Assembly: GCA_047639555.1 (NCBI GenBank)
Contig: JBLIOE010000012.1
Coordinates: 20,745 to 84,744 of the forward strand
Origin: JAJRXC01 sp047639555
Lineage (GTDB): Bacteria; Actinomycetota; Acidimicrobiia; Acidimicrobiales; Aldehydirespiratoraceae
Reading direction: 5' to 3'
Length of the DNA stretch: 64,000 bases
This document shows, piece after piece, positions 1-8,507 of the stretch. Each line of letters begins with the position of its first letter. The stretch's first letter is position 1. The position numbers were made by a program, and so were the translations under genes. The notes under the pieces were generated by a model, which did not search any database, was not told the origin of the DNA, and saw only the letters and a program-made list of their open reading frames with translations.

Positions 1-162
1 ACCGCAGTGCCCGCCGGTGAAGTGGTCACGTTTCGGCCGCCGTTCAACATCAGCGATACGCCGGGTCCGATCGCCGCAGTGCCGGCGCTCAACGAACACG
101 ACCCAGCCCTTGTAGCCGAGATCGAACAGCGACGACTCTCACCATTGCCAGAATCGACATAA
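1..162 (+). CDS. C-terminal fragment, probable CaiB/BaiF (family III) CoA-transferase
   Basis: The window opens inside an open frame that ends at TAA 160-162, giving the last 53 residues of a protein. The tail contains FRPPFNISDTPGPI followed by a helix-like run ending EIEQRRLSPL. A Pro-rich strand followed by a short closing helix resembles the end of family III CoA-transferases, which move CoA between acyl-CoAs and acids. The match rests on a short stretch, so the family call is tentative. The gene runs in the same direction as the ArsR gene and its stop codon lies inside the inverted repeat at 159-174. Confidence 0.45.
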   Translation, partial: TAVPAGEVVTFRPPFNISDTPGPIAAVPALNEHDPALVAEIEQRRLSPLPEST

Positions 163-174
163 CGTAGTAGTTAT
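159..174. promoter_or_regulatory. Inverted repeat upstream of arsR-like gene, putative operator
   Basis: ATAAC (159-163) and GTTAT (170-174) form a perfect 5+5 inverted repeat with a 6-base spacer, 6 bases before the regulator's ATG at 181. No purine-rich ribosome binding site lies between them, so the message may be leaderless or nearly so. ArsR-family proteins commonly bind imperfect palindromes over their own promoter. Autoregulation is an inference from position. Confidence 0.4.
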
Positions 175-180
175 ATCGTT

Positions 181-507
181 ATGCCGATCAGCACGCCCGA
201 CCTTGATGTCGACCTCGAACGAGTACTCAAGGCGCTCGCCAGCTCACGACGGCTGCTCATCCTCGAGTGGCTGAAAGATCCCGAGGCGCACTTCCCGCCG
301 CAAGAACACGGCGACCCGGTCGAACACGGCGGCTGCAACCAATTCATCGGTGACAAGCTCGGCATCAGCCAGCCCGCCGCGTCGCGACACCTCAAGGTGC
401 TCGCCGATGCCGGCCTCATCATTGCCACACCCCGACAGGGTTGGACCTACTACCGCCGCGACGAAGCGAGCATCAGCGCCGTCGTCGGACACTTCTCGCA
501 GATCTGA
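181..507 (+). CDS. ArsR-family winged-helix transcriptional regulator
   Basis: The 108-residue protein is the usual size for an ArsR/SmtB repressor. The N-terminal helix pair (residues 11-32, ERVLKALASSRRLLILEWL) precedes a recognition helix region at residues 61-80 (GISQPAASRHLKVLADAGLI) and a wing around QGWTYYRRDE. It has one cysteine (residue 52) and lacks the CxC metal motif, so it more likely senses an organic ligand than a metal. It sits 21 bases before the SDR-hydantoinase operon on the same strand and is the obvious candidate regulator of it. The inverted repeat at 159-174 covers its start region. Confidence 0.9.
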   Translation: MPISTPDLDVDLERVLKALASSRRLLILEWLKDPEAHFPPQEHGDPVEHGGCNQFIGDKLGISQPAASRHLKVLADAGLIIATPRQGWTYYRRDEASISAVVGHFSQI

Positions 508-528
508 ACAACGAAGGAACTTTTGGAC

Positions 529-1332
529 ATGCATGAATCTCTCGAAGACAAGGTTGTCCTTGTCACCGGCGCCGGTAAAGGCATCGGCAAGGCTTTGGCC
601 GAACGGTTCGCGGGCGCGCGCTGTCAGGTGATCGTCAACGATGTCGACGCGGCAACCGCTACGGCCGCGGCCGCTGAGATCAATGCCAACGGCGGGTCCG
701 CGATCGGCATCGCGGCCGACGTCTCCAACGGCGAGCAGGTTGGAGCAATGTTCGATCAGGTGGCCGACACCTTCGGCCGGATCGACGTGTTGCTGAACAA
801 CGCGGGCATCGTCAGCCCGATGCTCCACTTCTTCGACGGCGACGAGGCGTGGTGGCGTCGAATCATCGATGTGAACCTCACCGGCCACTTCCTCTGCTCG
901 CACCGGGCGGCCCGGATGATGGCGAAAGCGGGCGGTGGTTCGATCATCAACATGAGCTCCGGCGGCGCCACCCGCGCCCACCGATCGTTCACTGCCTATG
1001 ACGCCAGCAAGGGCGGCATCGAAGCACTTACGAGGGCAATGGCCCTCGACCTCGGCCCGTACAACATTCGGGTCAACGCACTGATGCCCGGATCGATCGA
1101 CACCTCGGGCCTGAGCGTGGACGACCGCAAGCTGCGGGGCGAGAACGTGCCGCTCGGCCGCATCGGCGAGCCGGCCGACATGACCGGCGCGGCCCTATTC
1201 CTCGCCTCCGACGATGCCAGCTACATCACGGGTGATGTCATCAAGATCGACGGCGGCATGCTTGCCCAGCAGCGCTCGGCCACGGTCGACATCATGCCAC
1301 CTTCAAACTTCCCCGCGATCAAGGATCTGTAG
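529..1332 (+). CDS. Short-chain dehydrogenase/reductase (SDR), classical type
   Basis: A 267-residue NAD(P)-dependent oxidoreductase. It shows the cofactor motif TGAGKGIG (residues 13-20), the NNAG motif (90-93), the active-site Ser near 143-144 and the catalytic Tyr157-x3-Lys161 in YDASK. Asp38-Val-Asp40 after beta2 suggests NAD(H) preference. ATG 529 is chosen because AAGGA (514-518) sits 10 bases upstream; a TTG at 523 is an alternative. It is the first structural gene of the operon and is followed after 3 bases by the hydantoinase A gene. It probably oxidises or reduces a hydroxyl or keto intermediate of the pathway; the substrate is unknown. Confidence 0.92.
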   Translation: MHESLEDKVVLVTGAGKGIGKALAERFAGARCQVIVNDVDAATATAAAAEINANGGSAIGIAADVSNGEQVGAMFDQVADTFGRIDVLLNNAGIVSPMLHFFDGDEAWWRRIIDVNLTGHFLCSHRAARMMAKAGGGSIINMSSGGATRAHRSFTAYDASKGGIEALTRAMALDLGPYNIRVNALMPGSIDTSGLSVDDRKLRGENVPLGRIGEPADMTGAALFLASDDASYITGDVIKIDGGMLAQQRSATVDIMPPSNFPAIKDL

Positions 1333-1335
1333 ACC

Positions 1336-3444
1336 GTGAACGCCGTCGACGGTGCCGTGCGTATTGCCGCTGATGTCGGCGGCACGTTCACCGACGTCGT
1401 CCTCGAACGGACCGACGGCACGTATGCGTCCACCAAGGTGCTCACCACCTACGACGCGCCCGAGCGGGGCATTCTCGACGGCGTCGCCCAGCTGATCAGC
1501 GAAGAAGGGGTCGACGCCGACTCAATCGTGCAGTTCGTGCATGGCACCACGCTGGCGACCAACGCACTGATCGAACGACGGGGCGCGAAGACGGCGCTGA
1601 TCACCACCGAAGGTTTCCGGGATGTAATCGAGACCCGCACCGAGAGCCGATTTGAGCAGTACGACCTCGACATCGTGCTGCCCACACCGCTGATCGCTCG
1701 CAAGGACCGGTTCACGGTCACCGAACGACGCAACGCCCGCGGCGAAGAGCTGATCCCGCTCGACGAAGAAGCGCTGCAGATTCTGGTGGCCCAGATCGGA
1801 GCGGCAGGATACGAGTCGATCGCAGTCGGCTTCATTCACAGCTACGTCAACCCCACCAACGAGCAGCGCGTGCGCCACGTGATTCGCCGCGAGCTTCCGA
1901 AGGTGTCGGTGTCGATCAGCAGCGAGGTGTCGCCGCAGATGCGCGAGTACGAACGGTTCAACACCGTCTGCGCCAACGCGTATGTGCAACCGCAGATGGC
2001 GTCGTACCTCGTGCGTCTCCGCGACCAGCTACAGGACCGGGGCATCGCTTGTCCGCTGTATCTCGTGCATTCGGGCGGCGGCCTGATGAGCGTCGAGTCC
2101 GCCGCCGAGTTCCCCGTTCGGCTCGTGGAAAGCGGTCCGGCCGGTGGCGCGATCTTTGCGGCCGATCTTGCGGCTCGATACGGACGAGACCGGGTGTTGT
2201 CCTACGACATGGGCGGCACCACGGCGAAGATCACCCTGATCGAAGACTTCCGTCCGCAGACTGCGAAGACATTTGAGGTCGACCGCACGGCCCGCTTCAA
2301 GAAGGGCAGCGGAATGCCCATCTCGATCCCCGTGATCGACATGATCGAGATTGGGGCCGGCGGCGGTTCGATCGCCAGCGTGGATCGACTCGGCCAAATC
2401 CGGATCGGCCCCCGCTCGGCCGGGTCCGAACCGGGGCCTGCGGCGTATTCGCGCGGCGGAGAGCGCGCGACGGTGACCGACGCGAATCTCGAACTCGGTC
2501 GTCTGCATCCCGACACGTTCGGAGCCAAAGACATCGACCTGTCGCCCGAGCTGGCGCGCCAGGCGATCCAATCTTCCGTCGGTGATGCGCTCGGCCTCGA
2601 TGCCACCGCGGCGGCAGTCGGCATCGCCGAAGTCGTCGACGAAAACATGGCCAACGCGGCCCGGGCTCACGCGGTCGAACACGGCAAGGACATGGCCGGC
2701 TTCACGATGATCGCCTTCGGCGGCGGCGCGCCACTCCACGCGGCACGCTTGATGGACAAGCTCGGCCTCGACGAACTGATCGTGCCGCCGGGGGCGGGCG
2801 TCGGCTCGGCCATAGGTTTTCTCGTCGCGCCGTTCTCCTATGAAGCGGTGCGCAGCTTCTACACAACCACCACCAACTTTGATGTCGCCGGGTCCAACAC
2901 CGTGCTCGCCGAACTCACCGATGAGGCGATGTCGTTCGTCCGCCAAGGCACCGACGAAGACGTTGAGGTCGAGCGCCAAGTGTCGATGCGCTACGCCGGC
3001 CAAGGGTGGGAGATTCCGGTCACCCTCGACGACGGGATCGCGTTCGACGAACTTGCGGCCGAGCTCCTCACCAGCAAGTTCACCAAGGCCTACGAGGGGT
3101 TCTTCGGTCGAGCGATCGAGGACCTCACGATCGAGGCGGTCAGCTGGTCGGTGAGGGTGTCGTCCGTGCTCCCGCCCCGCGATCGGGTGGAGCTCAGCGC
3201 GGCTGGCGAACCGGCCCAACTCACCCCCGCTACTCGCGACGCGTACGACGCGGCGATCGGCGATCGGGTCGCCACGGCCGTGCTTGATCGACGCGAACTG
3301 GCCATCGGCGCGACGATCAACGGACCAGCCATCATCTCCGAGTCACAGACCACCACCGTGCTCGGATCACACCATCGCTGCACGGTGCAACCCGATGGCA
3401 GCCTCCTCATCGGTCGTATCCAATCCGAGGGAGTCCACCCATGA
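1336..3444 (+). CDS. Hydantoinase/oxoprolinase family protein, subunit A
   Basis: The 702-residue product matches HyuA/5-oxoprolinase A subunits, which hydrolyse cyclic amides (hydantoins, 5-oxoproline) using ATP, or act in acetone-carboxylase-like reactions. An actin-like ATPase fold is indicated by DVGGTFTDVVLE near the N-terminus, FVHGTTLATNALI, and a second phosphate-binding motif DMGGTTAKITL. A glycine-rich IEIGAGGGSIA motif is also typical. Start is GTG 1336, 3 bases after the SDR stop. The stop overlaps the B-subunit start (ATGA at 3441), so the two are probably translated in fixed ratio. The exact substrate cannot be told from sequence. Confidence 0.93.
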   Translation: MNAVDGAVRIAADVGGTFTDVVLERTDGTYASTKVLTTYDAPERGILDGVAQLISEEGVDADSIVQFVHGTTLATNALIERRGAKTALITTEGFRDVIETRTESRFEQYDLDIVLPTPLIARKDRFTVTERRNARGEELIPLDEEALQILVAQIGAAGYESIAVGFIHSYVNPTNEQRVRHVIRRELPKVSVSISSEVSPQMREYERFNTVCANAYVQPQMASYLVRLRDQLQDRGIACPLYLVHSGGGLMSVESAAEFPVRLVESGPAGGAIFAADLAARYGRDRVLSYDMGGTTAKITLIEDFRPQTAKTFEVDRTARFKKGSGMPISIPVIDMIEIGAGGGSIASVDRLGQIRIGPRSAGSEPGPAAYSRGGERATVTDANLELGRLHPDTFGAKDIDLSPELARQAIQSSVGDALGLDATAAAVGIAEVVDENMANAARAHAVEHGKDMAGFTMIAFGGGAPLHAARLMDKLGLDELIVPPGAGVGSAIGFLVAPFSYEAVRSFYTTTTNFDVAGSNTVLAELTDEAMSFVRQGTDEDVEVERQVSMRYAGQGWEIPVTLDDGIAFDELAAELLTSKFTKAYEGFFGRAIEDLTIEAVSWSVRVSSVLPPRDRVELSAAGEPAQLTPATRDAYDAAIGDRVATAVLDRRELAIGATINGPAIISESQTTTVLGSHHRCTVQPDGSLLIGRIQSEGVHP

Positions 3445-5081
3445 GCGAGCTCGCCGCCCAGCGCCGCAACCTGCTCTTCCAGGTGATGTGGAATCGCCTC
3501 ATCTCGGTGGTGGAAGAGCAAGCGCTCACCCTCGTGCGCACTGCCTTCAGCACCTCGGTACGCGAAGCGGGCGACCTCTCGGCTGGCGTGTTCGATCCGC
3601 AAGGTCGGATGATTGCGCAGGCGGTCACCGGCACGCCGGGCCACGTCAACACGATGGCCGATGCGGTGCCCCACTTCATTGCCGACATTGGACCCGAGCG
3701 GATCTATCCGGGTGATGTGTACATCACGAACGATCCGTGGAAGGGCACCGGCCACCTCCACGACATCACCGTCACGACGCCGGTGTTTCGGACCATCGCG
3801 GGCGAAGAGACGTTGATCGGCTTCTTCGCCTCAACCGCGCATGTGGTCGACATTGGCGGCCGGGGCTATGGCCCCGATGCGAGTGAGGTGTACGAGGAGG
3901 GGCTGCGCATCCCCATCATGAAGTGGGCCGAACGCGGCAGCTTGAACACCGACCTCGTCAACATCATTCGCAACAATGTGCGTGAGTCCGACCAGGTGGT
4001 GGGCGACATCCACGGCCTGGCCGCGTCGAACGAAACCGGCCGTCGACGCTTACTGGACATGTTGAACGAGTTCGAGCTCGACGACCTCAGCACCATCGCT
4101 CAGTTCGTGTTCGACAGCACGTCGGGCGCCACCATCGACGCGATCCAGACGGTTGCCAACGGCGTCTATCGCAACGAGATGGTGGTCGACGGCTACGGCG
4201 CGCCGGTCACGCTGGCCGTCACGCTTACCGTCGCCGACGACAGCATCCACGCCGACTTCGACGGAACATCGGCCGTGTGTCCGCTGGGTATCAATGTGCC
4301 CCTCGGCTACGCCCACGCGTATTTCACCTACGGCATGCTCGTGGCGATCGGATCAGAACTCCCCAACAACTACGCCTCTCTGTCACGGTTCACGGTGAGT
4401 GCGCCCGACGATGCGATTCTCAACGCGAAACATCCGCACCCGGTGTCGGTTCGCCACGTGCTCGGTCACTTTGTGACCGACCTGTGCATGGGGGCCTTGG
4501 AGGCCGCTCTGCCCGATCGCATCCCCGCCGAGGGTTCGGGCGCCCTATGGAACTTCCAGGCCAGCGCCCGCAGCGCCGACCCGGCCAACCCGAAGCCACC
4601 GGTCGAGATTCTCATGTTTAACAGCGGCGGTACCGGAGCGCGACCTGCACTCGACGGGCTCACGTCCACCGCCTTCCCCTCTGGCGTGCGGACAATGTCG
4701 GTCGAAGCCACCGAACAAGTCGGCCCGATCATCATCTGGCGCAAAGAGATCCGGCCCGACAGTGGTGGGGATGGACAGCAGCGGGGTGGCCTCGGTCAGA
4801 TCATCGAGATCGGCCCGACCGACGGCTACCAGTTCGACTTCTCAGCCATGTTCGACCGGATCGATCACCCCGCTCGTGGTCGCCAAGGCGGCAGCAACGG
4901 CGCACCCGGCAAGGTGTACCTCGACGACGGCACACCGTTCCACGGCAAAGGTCGCCAGCTCGTGCCCGAAGGTCGGCGGCTGGTGCTAGAACTGCCCGGC
5001 GGCGGCGGGTTCGGCGACCCGGCTCAGCGCGATGCCGAAGCGGCCGCCAACGACGAAAACCAGGGTTACGTCACCCCATGA
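3441..5081 (+). CDS. Hydantoinase B/oxoprolinase family protein, subunit B
   Basis: 546 residues, normal length for HyuB. Family hallmarks visible are FQVMWNRLISVVEEQALTLV at the start, the ITNDPWKGTGHLHDITV stretch and the C-terminal RQGGSNGAPGKV and LPGGGGFGDP motifs. HyuA and HyuB form the catalytic complex. It overlaps hyuA by 4 bases at its start and the FAD oxidoreductase by 4 bases at its end (ATGA at 5078), so the three are co-translated. Hydantoinase B subunits do not have the HyuA ATPase site, and none is seen here. Confidence 0.93.
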   Translation: MSELAAQRRNLLFQVMWNRLISVVEEQALTLVRTAFSTSVREAGDLSAGVFDPQGRMIAQAVTGTPGHVNTMADAVPHFIADIGPERIYPGDVYITNDPWKGTGHLHDITVTTPVFRTIAGEETLIGFFASTAHVVDIGGRGYGPDASEVYEEGLRIPIMKWAERGSLNTDLVNIIRNNVRESDQVVGDIHGLAASNETGRRRLLDMLNEFELDDLSTIAQFVFDSTSGATIDAIQTVANGVYRNEMVVDGYGAPVTLAVTLTVADDSIHADFDGTSAVCPLGINVPLGYAHAYFTYGMLVAIGSELPNNYASLSRFTVSAPDDAILNAKHPHPVSVRHVLGHFVTDLCMGALEAALPDRIPAEGSGALWNFQASARSADPANPKPPVEILMFNSGGTGARPALDGLTSTAFPSGVRTMSVEATEQVGPIIIWRKEIRPDSGGDGQQRGGLGQIIEIGPTDGYQFDFSAMFDRIDHPARGRQGGSNGAPGKVYLDDGTPFHGKGRQLVPEGRRLVLELPGGGGFGDPAQRDAEAAANDENQGYVTP

Positions 5082-6271
5082 GCGAGCTCCTTTCCCACTA
5101 CGACGTCGTTTGTGTGGGCGGGGCAATGACGGGCAGCGCGGCGGCCTACTTCCTGTCCGAGAACCCCGACTTCGACGGCGAGATACTCGTGGTTGAGCCC
5201 GACTGGACTTACGAGTTTGCCAACACCACGCGGGCCCAGAACAGCATCCGGAAACAGTTCACGAGCCTGCTCAACATCCAGCTCAGTAGCTTCGGGATGG
5301 ACTTCCTCGACAACTTCCACGAGAACGTGCAGGTCGACGGGCAGTCACCCGAGCTGAACTATCGGGGCACGGGTTATCTCTTCTTGGCTAAAGACGAAGC
5401 GCACTACGACGAGCTCGAAGCGCAGAGCGTCGACCAGCTCGAGGCCGGCGCCGACGTGACCATGCTGCGGCCTGGGGCGGTCGCGGCACAGTTCCCCTAT
5501 ATGGACGTGAGCGAGATCGCCGGTGGACGCCTCGGCGGTCGCCGCGAGGGGTCCTTTGATGGGTGGGCGCTCTTCCAAGGCATCCGCCAACGGGCCATCC
5601 ACAACAAGGTCACCTACACGCGCGATCGCGTGGCCGACCTCGATGTCGTCGATGGTCGAGTGACAACGGTGCATCTCGAATCCGGCGCGTCGGTCGGCGC
5701 CAGTTGGGTAATCAACAGCGCCGGCACCCGTGCCCGTCTGATCGCCAGGATGATCGGCTTGGAGCTCCCGGTGGAGCCGCGGGCCCGCACCAGCTTTGTC
5801 TTCGATTGCCGCACGCCCATCGAAGCAGTGATGCCGCTTACGATCACCCCCGACGCGGTGCACTTCCGCCGCGAGCAGAACCACTACATGTGTGGCACCG
5901 CGCCGGATCCCGATGTCGAGATCGACTACGCCGACTTCGAGATCCGCCACGACGAGTTCGAAGAACAGATCTGGCCGGTGCTCGCTCGTTACGTTCCCCA
6001 GTTCGACCAGGTGCAGGTCGTCACGGCGTGGGCCGGGCAGTACGACTACAACACGCTCGACCACAACCTCGTGATCGGCCCCGGCAACGAGGTCGAGAAC
6101 TTCCTCTTCGCCAACGGCTTCTCCGGCCACGGGCTCCAGCAAGGGCCGGCGGTTGGTCGGGGGATCGGCGAGCTGATCACCTATGGCGAATACCGGTCCA
6201 TCGACCTTTCCCCGCTCGGCTACGAACGCATCGTGACCGGCACCCCGATCCACGAGGACGCCGTCATCTGA
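5078..6271 (+). CDS. FAD-dependent oxidoreductase, DAO (D-amino-acid oxidase/sarcosine oxidase) family
   Basis: 397 residues. The dinucleotide-binding segment is DVVCVGGAMTGSAAAYFLS (residues about 9-27), where the first glycine pair is GG rather than a clean GxG, followed by an acidic end of beta2 (VVEPD). The C-terminal block FANGFSGHGLQQGPAVGRGI is the second FAD-binding motif of the glycine-oxidase/sarcosine-oxidase group. The family oxidises secondary or primary amines, releasing imine and peroxide. Placement between hydantoinase B and an aldolase suggests it deaminates or demethylates the ring-opened product. It overlaps both neighbours (ATGA before, TGATG after). Confidence 0.88.
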   Translation: MSELLSHYDVVCVGGAMTGSAAAYFLSENPDFDGEILVVEPDWTYEFANTTRAQNSIRKQFTSLLNIQLSSFGMDFLDNFHENVQVDGQSPELNYRGTGYLFLAKDEAHYDELEAQSVDQLEAGADVTMLRPGAVAAQFPYMDVSEIAGGRLGGRREGSFDGWALFQGIRQRAIHNKVTYTRDRVADLDVVDGRVTTVHLESGASVGASWVINSAGTRARLIARMIGLELPVEPRARTSFVFDCRTPIEAVMPLTITPDAVHFRREQNHYMCGTAPDPDVEIDYADFEIRHDEFEEQIWPVLARYVPQFDQVQVVTAWAGQYDYNTLDHNLVIGPGNEVENFLFANGFSGHGLQQGPAVGRGIGELITYGEYRSIDLSPLGYERIVTGTPIHEDAVI

Positions 6272-7044
6272 TGCAGTACGAACCCAACACCTTTACCCAC
6301 GCCATCCGCAACGGCACACCGCAGATTGGGTTGTGGATCACCACGAGCAACAACTTCACCGCCGAGGCCGTAGCCACCGCCGGCTTCGACTGGGTGGTCC
6401 TCGATACCGAACACTCACCCAGCGATATTCAGACCGTGCTCGGCCAACTCCAAGCGTTCGAGGCCAGTCCTACAGTTTCGTTGGTTCGACCGGTGTGGAA
6501 CGACCCGCTCGTTGTGAAGCGATTGCTGGACCTCGGCGTCCCCGGCCTCGTATTCCCGATGGTGCAGAACGCCGACGAGGCCACGGCCGCTGTCGCGTCG
6601 ACCCGTTATCCGCCGCGCGGCATCCGTGGCTTCAGCGGAACCACCCGGGCCAACAAGTTCGGTCGGACCACCGACTATCTCGACCGGGTGGAAGACGAGA
6701 CCACGGTGATCGTGCAGATCGAAACTCGGGCCGCGCTCGAGGCGGCCGACGAGATCGCCGCGGTCGATGGCGTCGACGGTGTGTTCTTCGGACCGGCCGA
6801 TCTGGCGGCCGACATTGGTGTGCTCGGACGACCGATGGCCGATGAGGTGTGGGACCTCGTGCGCCCGGTCGCCGCTCGTCTCCAGGCCAACGGCACGCCG
6901 TGCGGCACACTCGTCAGCGACGCGGAGATCGCGGCCCAGCTTCTCAACGAGGACTTCACGTTCGTGGCCTGTGGCACTGATCTCGGGCTGCTCGCCCGCG
7001 GCGCCGACGCGCTGCAGGCATCGGTGCGGGCTGGTATCGCATGA
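6271..7044 (+). CDS. HpcH/HpaI aldolase/citrate lyase family protein
   Basis: 257 residues starting at ATG 6271, which shares its A with the previous stop (TGATG). The frame stays open far upstream inside the oxidoreductase gene, but the family N-terminus (IGLWITTSNNFTAEAVATAG) begins here. Metal-site residues are seen in VQIETRAALEAADEIA (Glu) and VFFGPADLAADIG (Asp); RGFSGTTRANKFG is the usual active-site arginine loop. Class II aldolases of this type cleave or form C-C bonds from pyruvate-type donors. Its place in the operon suggests it splits a 4-hydroxy-2-oxo acid late in the pathway. Confidence 0.92.
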   Translation: MQYEPNTFTHAIRNGTPQIGLWITTSNNFTAEAVATAGFDWVVLDTEHSPSDIQTVLGQLQAFEASPTVSLVRPVWNDPLVVKRLLDLGVPGLVFPMVQNADEATAAVASTRYPPRGIRGFSGTTRANKFGRTTDYLDRVEDETTVIVQIETRAALEAADEIAAVDGVDGVFFGPADLAADIGVLGRPMADEVWDLVRPVAARLQANGTPCGTLVSDAEIAAQLLNEDFTFVACGTDLGLLARGADALQASVRAGIA

Positions 7045-8252
7045 TCCCGCTCGCCGATCGGCTGACCGCTGTCGTGCCCTCGGCTTCCGCCGTCACGAGC
7101 GCCGCCGCCAAGGTGCTCGTCGAAGCCGGGGCCGACATCATCGACCTCGGTGTTGGCGAACCCGACTTCGACACGCCCGCCCACATCGTCGACGCCGCCC
7201 ACCGCGCGGCATTGGCGGGCGACACTCGTTATCCGTTCACCGGCGGGACCGCCGCGGCCAAGGCCGCGGTGATCGCCAAGCTGGCCCGAGAGAACCAGGT
7301 CGAGGGCTACACCCCCAGCGAGGTGATCATCTCCAACGGCGCCAAACAGGTGATCTTCAACGCCTTCTTGGCCACGCTGAACCCCGGCGACGAACTCCTG
7401 CTCTGCGCTCCCTATTTCGGCCCCTACGCCAGCGCCGCCGCCATGATCGGCGCAACCACAATCGCCGTCGACGGGGCTGAGCAGGACGGCTTCAAGGTCA
7501 CCCCTGACCAGGTCGAACGCGCCATTTCGCCCCGCACCCGCTGGTTGCTGCTCAACCATCCCGCGAACCCGTCGGGAGTCACTTACACCGCCGAGGAACT
7601 CCAGGCGCTGGGTGCGGTTGTGGCCCGCCATCCCCACGTGAACGTGATGTCCGACGAGATCTACGAACACATCATCTTCGACGGGCGCCCGTTCGTGTCT
7701 TTTGCTGAGGCGTGTCCCGGGCTTCGGGATCGCACGCTGATCGTCAACGGGGTTTCTAAGGCTTACGCCATGACCGGCTGGCGGGTGGGCTGGGGTGCGG
7801 GCCCCACCGAACTCATCACCGCGATGACCACAGTCCAGTCGCAAGCAACATCGGGGGTCTGCTCTATTGCGCAGGCGGCGGCCGTCGCCGCGCTCGAAGG
7901 TCCGCAGGATCATCTGGCGGAGTTCCGGGCGGCGTTCGAGCGGCGGCGTGACCTGGTCGTCGACCGTGTCGCGTCTATCCCCGAACTCTCATTGGCCCCA
8001 CCGGGTGGCGCGTTCTACGCTTACATCGGCTGCGGCCAACTCATGGGGATGACAACACCCGAAGGTGTTGTGCTCCAGAACGATGCCGATGTCGCGCGGT
8101 ATCTACTCGACGGCGCCGGTGTCGCCTCCGTGCCGGGTGCGGCTTATGGCATGTCACCGTTCTTTCGGATCTCAACGGCCTCCGCCGATGGCGTGTTGGC
8201 CGAAGCGCTTGACCGGATCGCCGCCGCGATCGGCCTGCTTACTCGGAGGTGA
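7041..8252 (+). CDS. Pyridoxal-phosphate aminotransferase, class I/II (aspartate aminotransferase-like)
   Basis: 403 residues. The PLP lysine is in SKAYAMTGWRVGWGAGP, the conserved LNHPANPSG and MSDEIYEH motifs are intact, and the carboxylate-binding arginine is in PFFRISTAS near the C-terminus. It overlaps the aldolase by 4 bases (ATGA at 7041) and is the last gene of the operon. Type I aspartate aminotransferase-like enzymes move amino groups between amino acids and 2-oxoacids; here it may remove or install the amino group of a pathway intermediate. The preferred amino donor cannot be read from sequence. Confidence 0.93.
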   Translation: MIPLADRLTAVVPSASAVTSAAAKVLVEAGADIIDLGVGEPDFDTPAHIVDAAHRAALAGDTRYPFTGGTAAAKAAVIAKLARENQVEGYTPSEVIISNGAKQVIFNAFLATLNPGDELLLCAPYFGPYASAAAMIGATTIAVDGAEQDGFKVTPDQVERAISPRTRWLLLNHPANPSGVTYTAEELQALGAVVARHPHVNVMSDEIYEHIIFDGRPFVSFAEACPGLRDRTLIVNGVSKAYAMTGWRVGWGAGPTELITAMTTVQSQATSGVCSIAQAAAVAALEGPQDHLAEFRAAFERRRDLVVDRVASIPELSLAPPGGAFYAYIGCGQLMGMTTPEGVVLQNDADVARYLLDGAGVASVPGAAYGMSPFFRISTASADGVLAEALDRIAAAIGLLTRR

Positions 8253-8340
8253 CCAGTGGCGATTCGCTTGGCTACCGTTCGGACGCCCACGAACTCCCAG
8301 CGGTAGGCCAAATCTCTCTCGGTGAACGTGGTCCATAGAC

Positions 8341-8490
8341 GCGAAAAACCCCCGCCGAAGCGGGGGCAGATCGCACGATGGGAATCGTGTAAGACATCGG
8401 CTCCTCAGCCAACGTCCTACGTGCAGTGTAGGGAGCAGAAGCTCAGCTGCCCCTGGTGCCAGATCTCATAGGGAACTCTCCCTTACGAAG
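8341..8490 (-). ncRNA. Candidate structured small RNA, unidentified family
   Basis: This non-coding stretch between two same-strand regions holds five hairpins within 150 bases. They include AGGGA/TCCCT (8470-8483), GCAG/CTGC with GGG/CCC flanks around 8431-8452, CCTAC/GTAGG (8416-8432 area) and CACGAT/ATCGTG (around 8373-8388). Read on the minus strand it ends in a GC-rich stem plus TTTTT (see terminator). No known RNA consensus (tmRNA, RNase P, SRP, 6S, common riboswitches) was recognised. A short frame MRSGTRGS begins after a GGGAGAG-like site on the same strand and could be a leader peptide. Expression is not shown. Confidence 0.4.
8344..8366 (-). terminator. Intrinsic terminator, minus-strand orientation
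   Basis: CCCCCGC (8349-8355), CGAA loop, GCGGGGG (8360-8366) form a perfect 7-bp stem. The five A residues at 8344-8348 become a T tract after the stem when read on the minus strand, so the terminator works in the minus direction. No minus-strand protein gene ends here, which points to a non-coding transcript or an antitermination-type leader. It cannot serve the plus-strand aminotransferase gene well, because no T tract follows on that strand. Confidence 0.7.
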
Positions 8491-8507
8491 ATGTCCCCCT
8501 TTGGCCG

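Noticed and set aside
2029..3219. Long open frame on the minus strand inside the hydantoinase A gene
   Set aside because: It is an antisense shadow of a clear HyuA sequence in a GC-rich genome; no family residues are seen in it.
5563..6270. Extension of the HpcH/HpaI gene upstream as an N-terminal fusion
   Set aside because: The extra sequence is a shifted reading of the FAD oxidoreductase and is Arg-rich without a domain.
8341..8490. Identification as SRP RNA, tmRNA, RNase P RNA, 6S RNA or a known riboswitch
   Set aside because: None of the conserved cores of these families could be found by eye.
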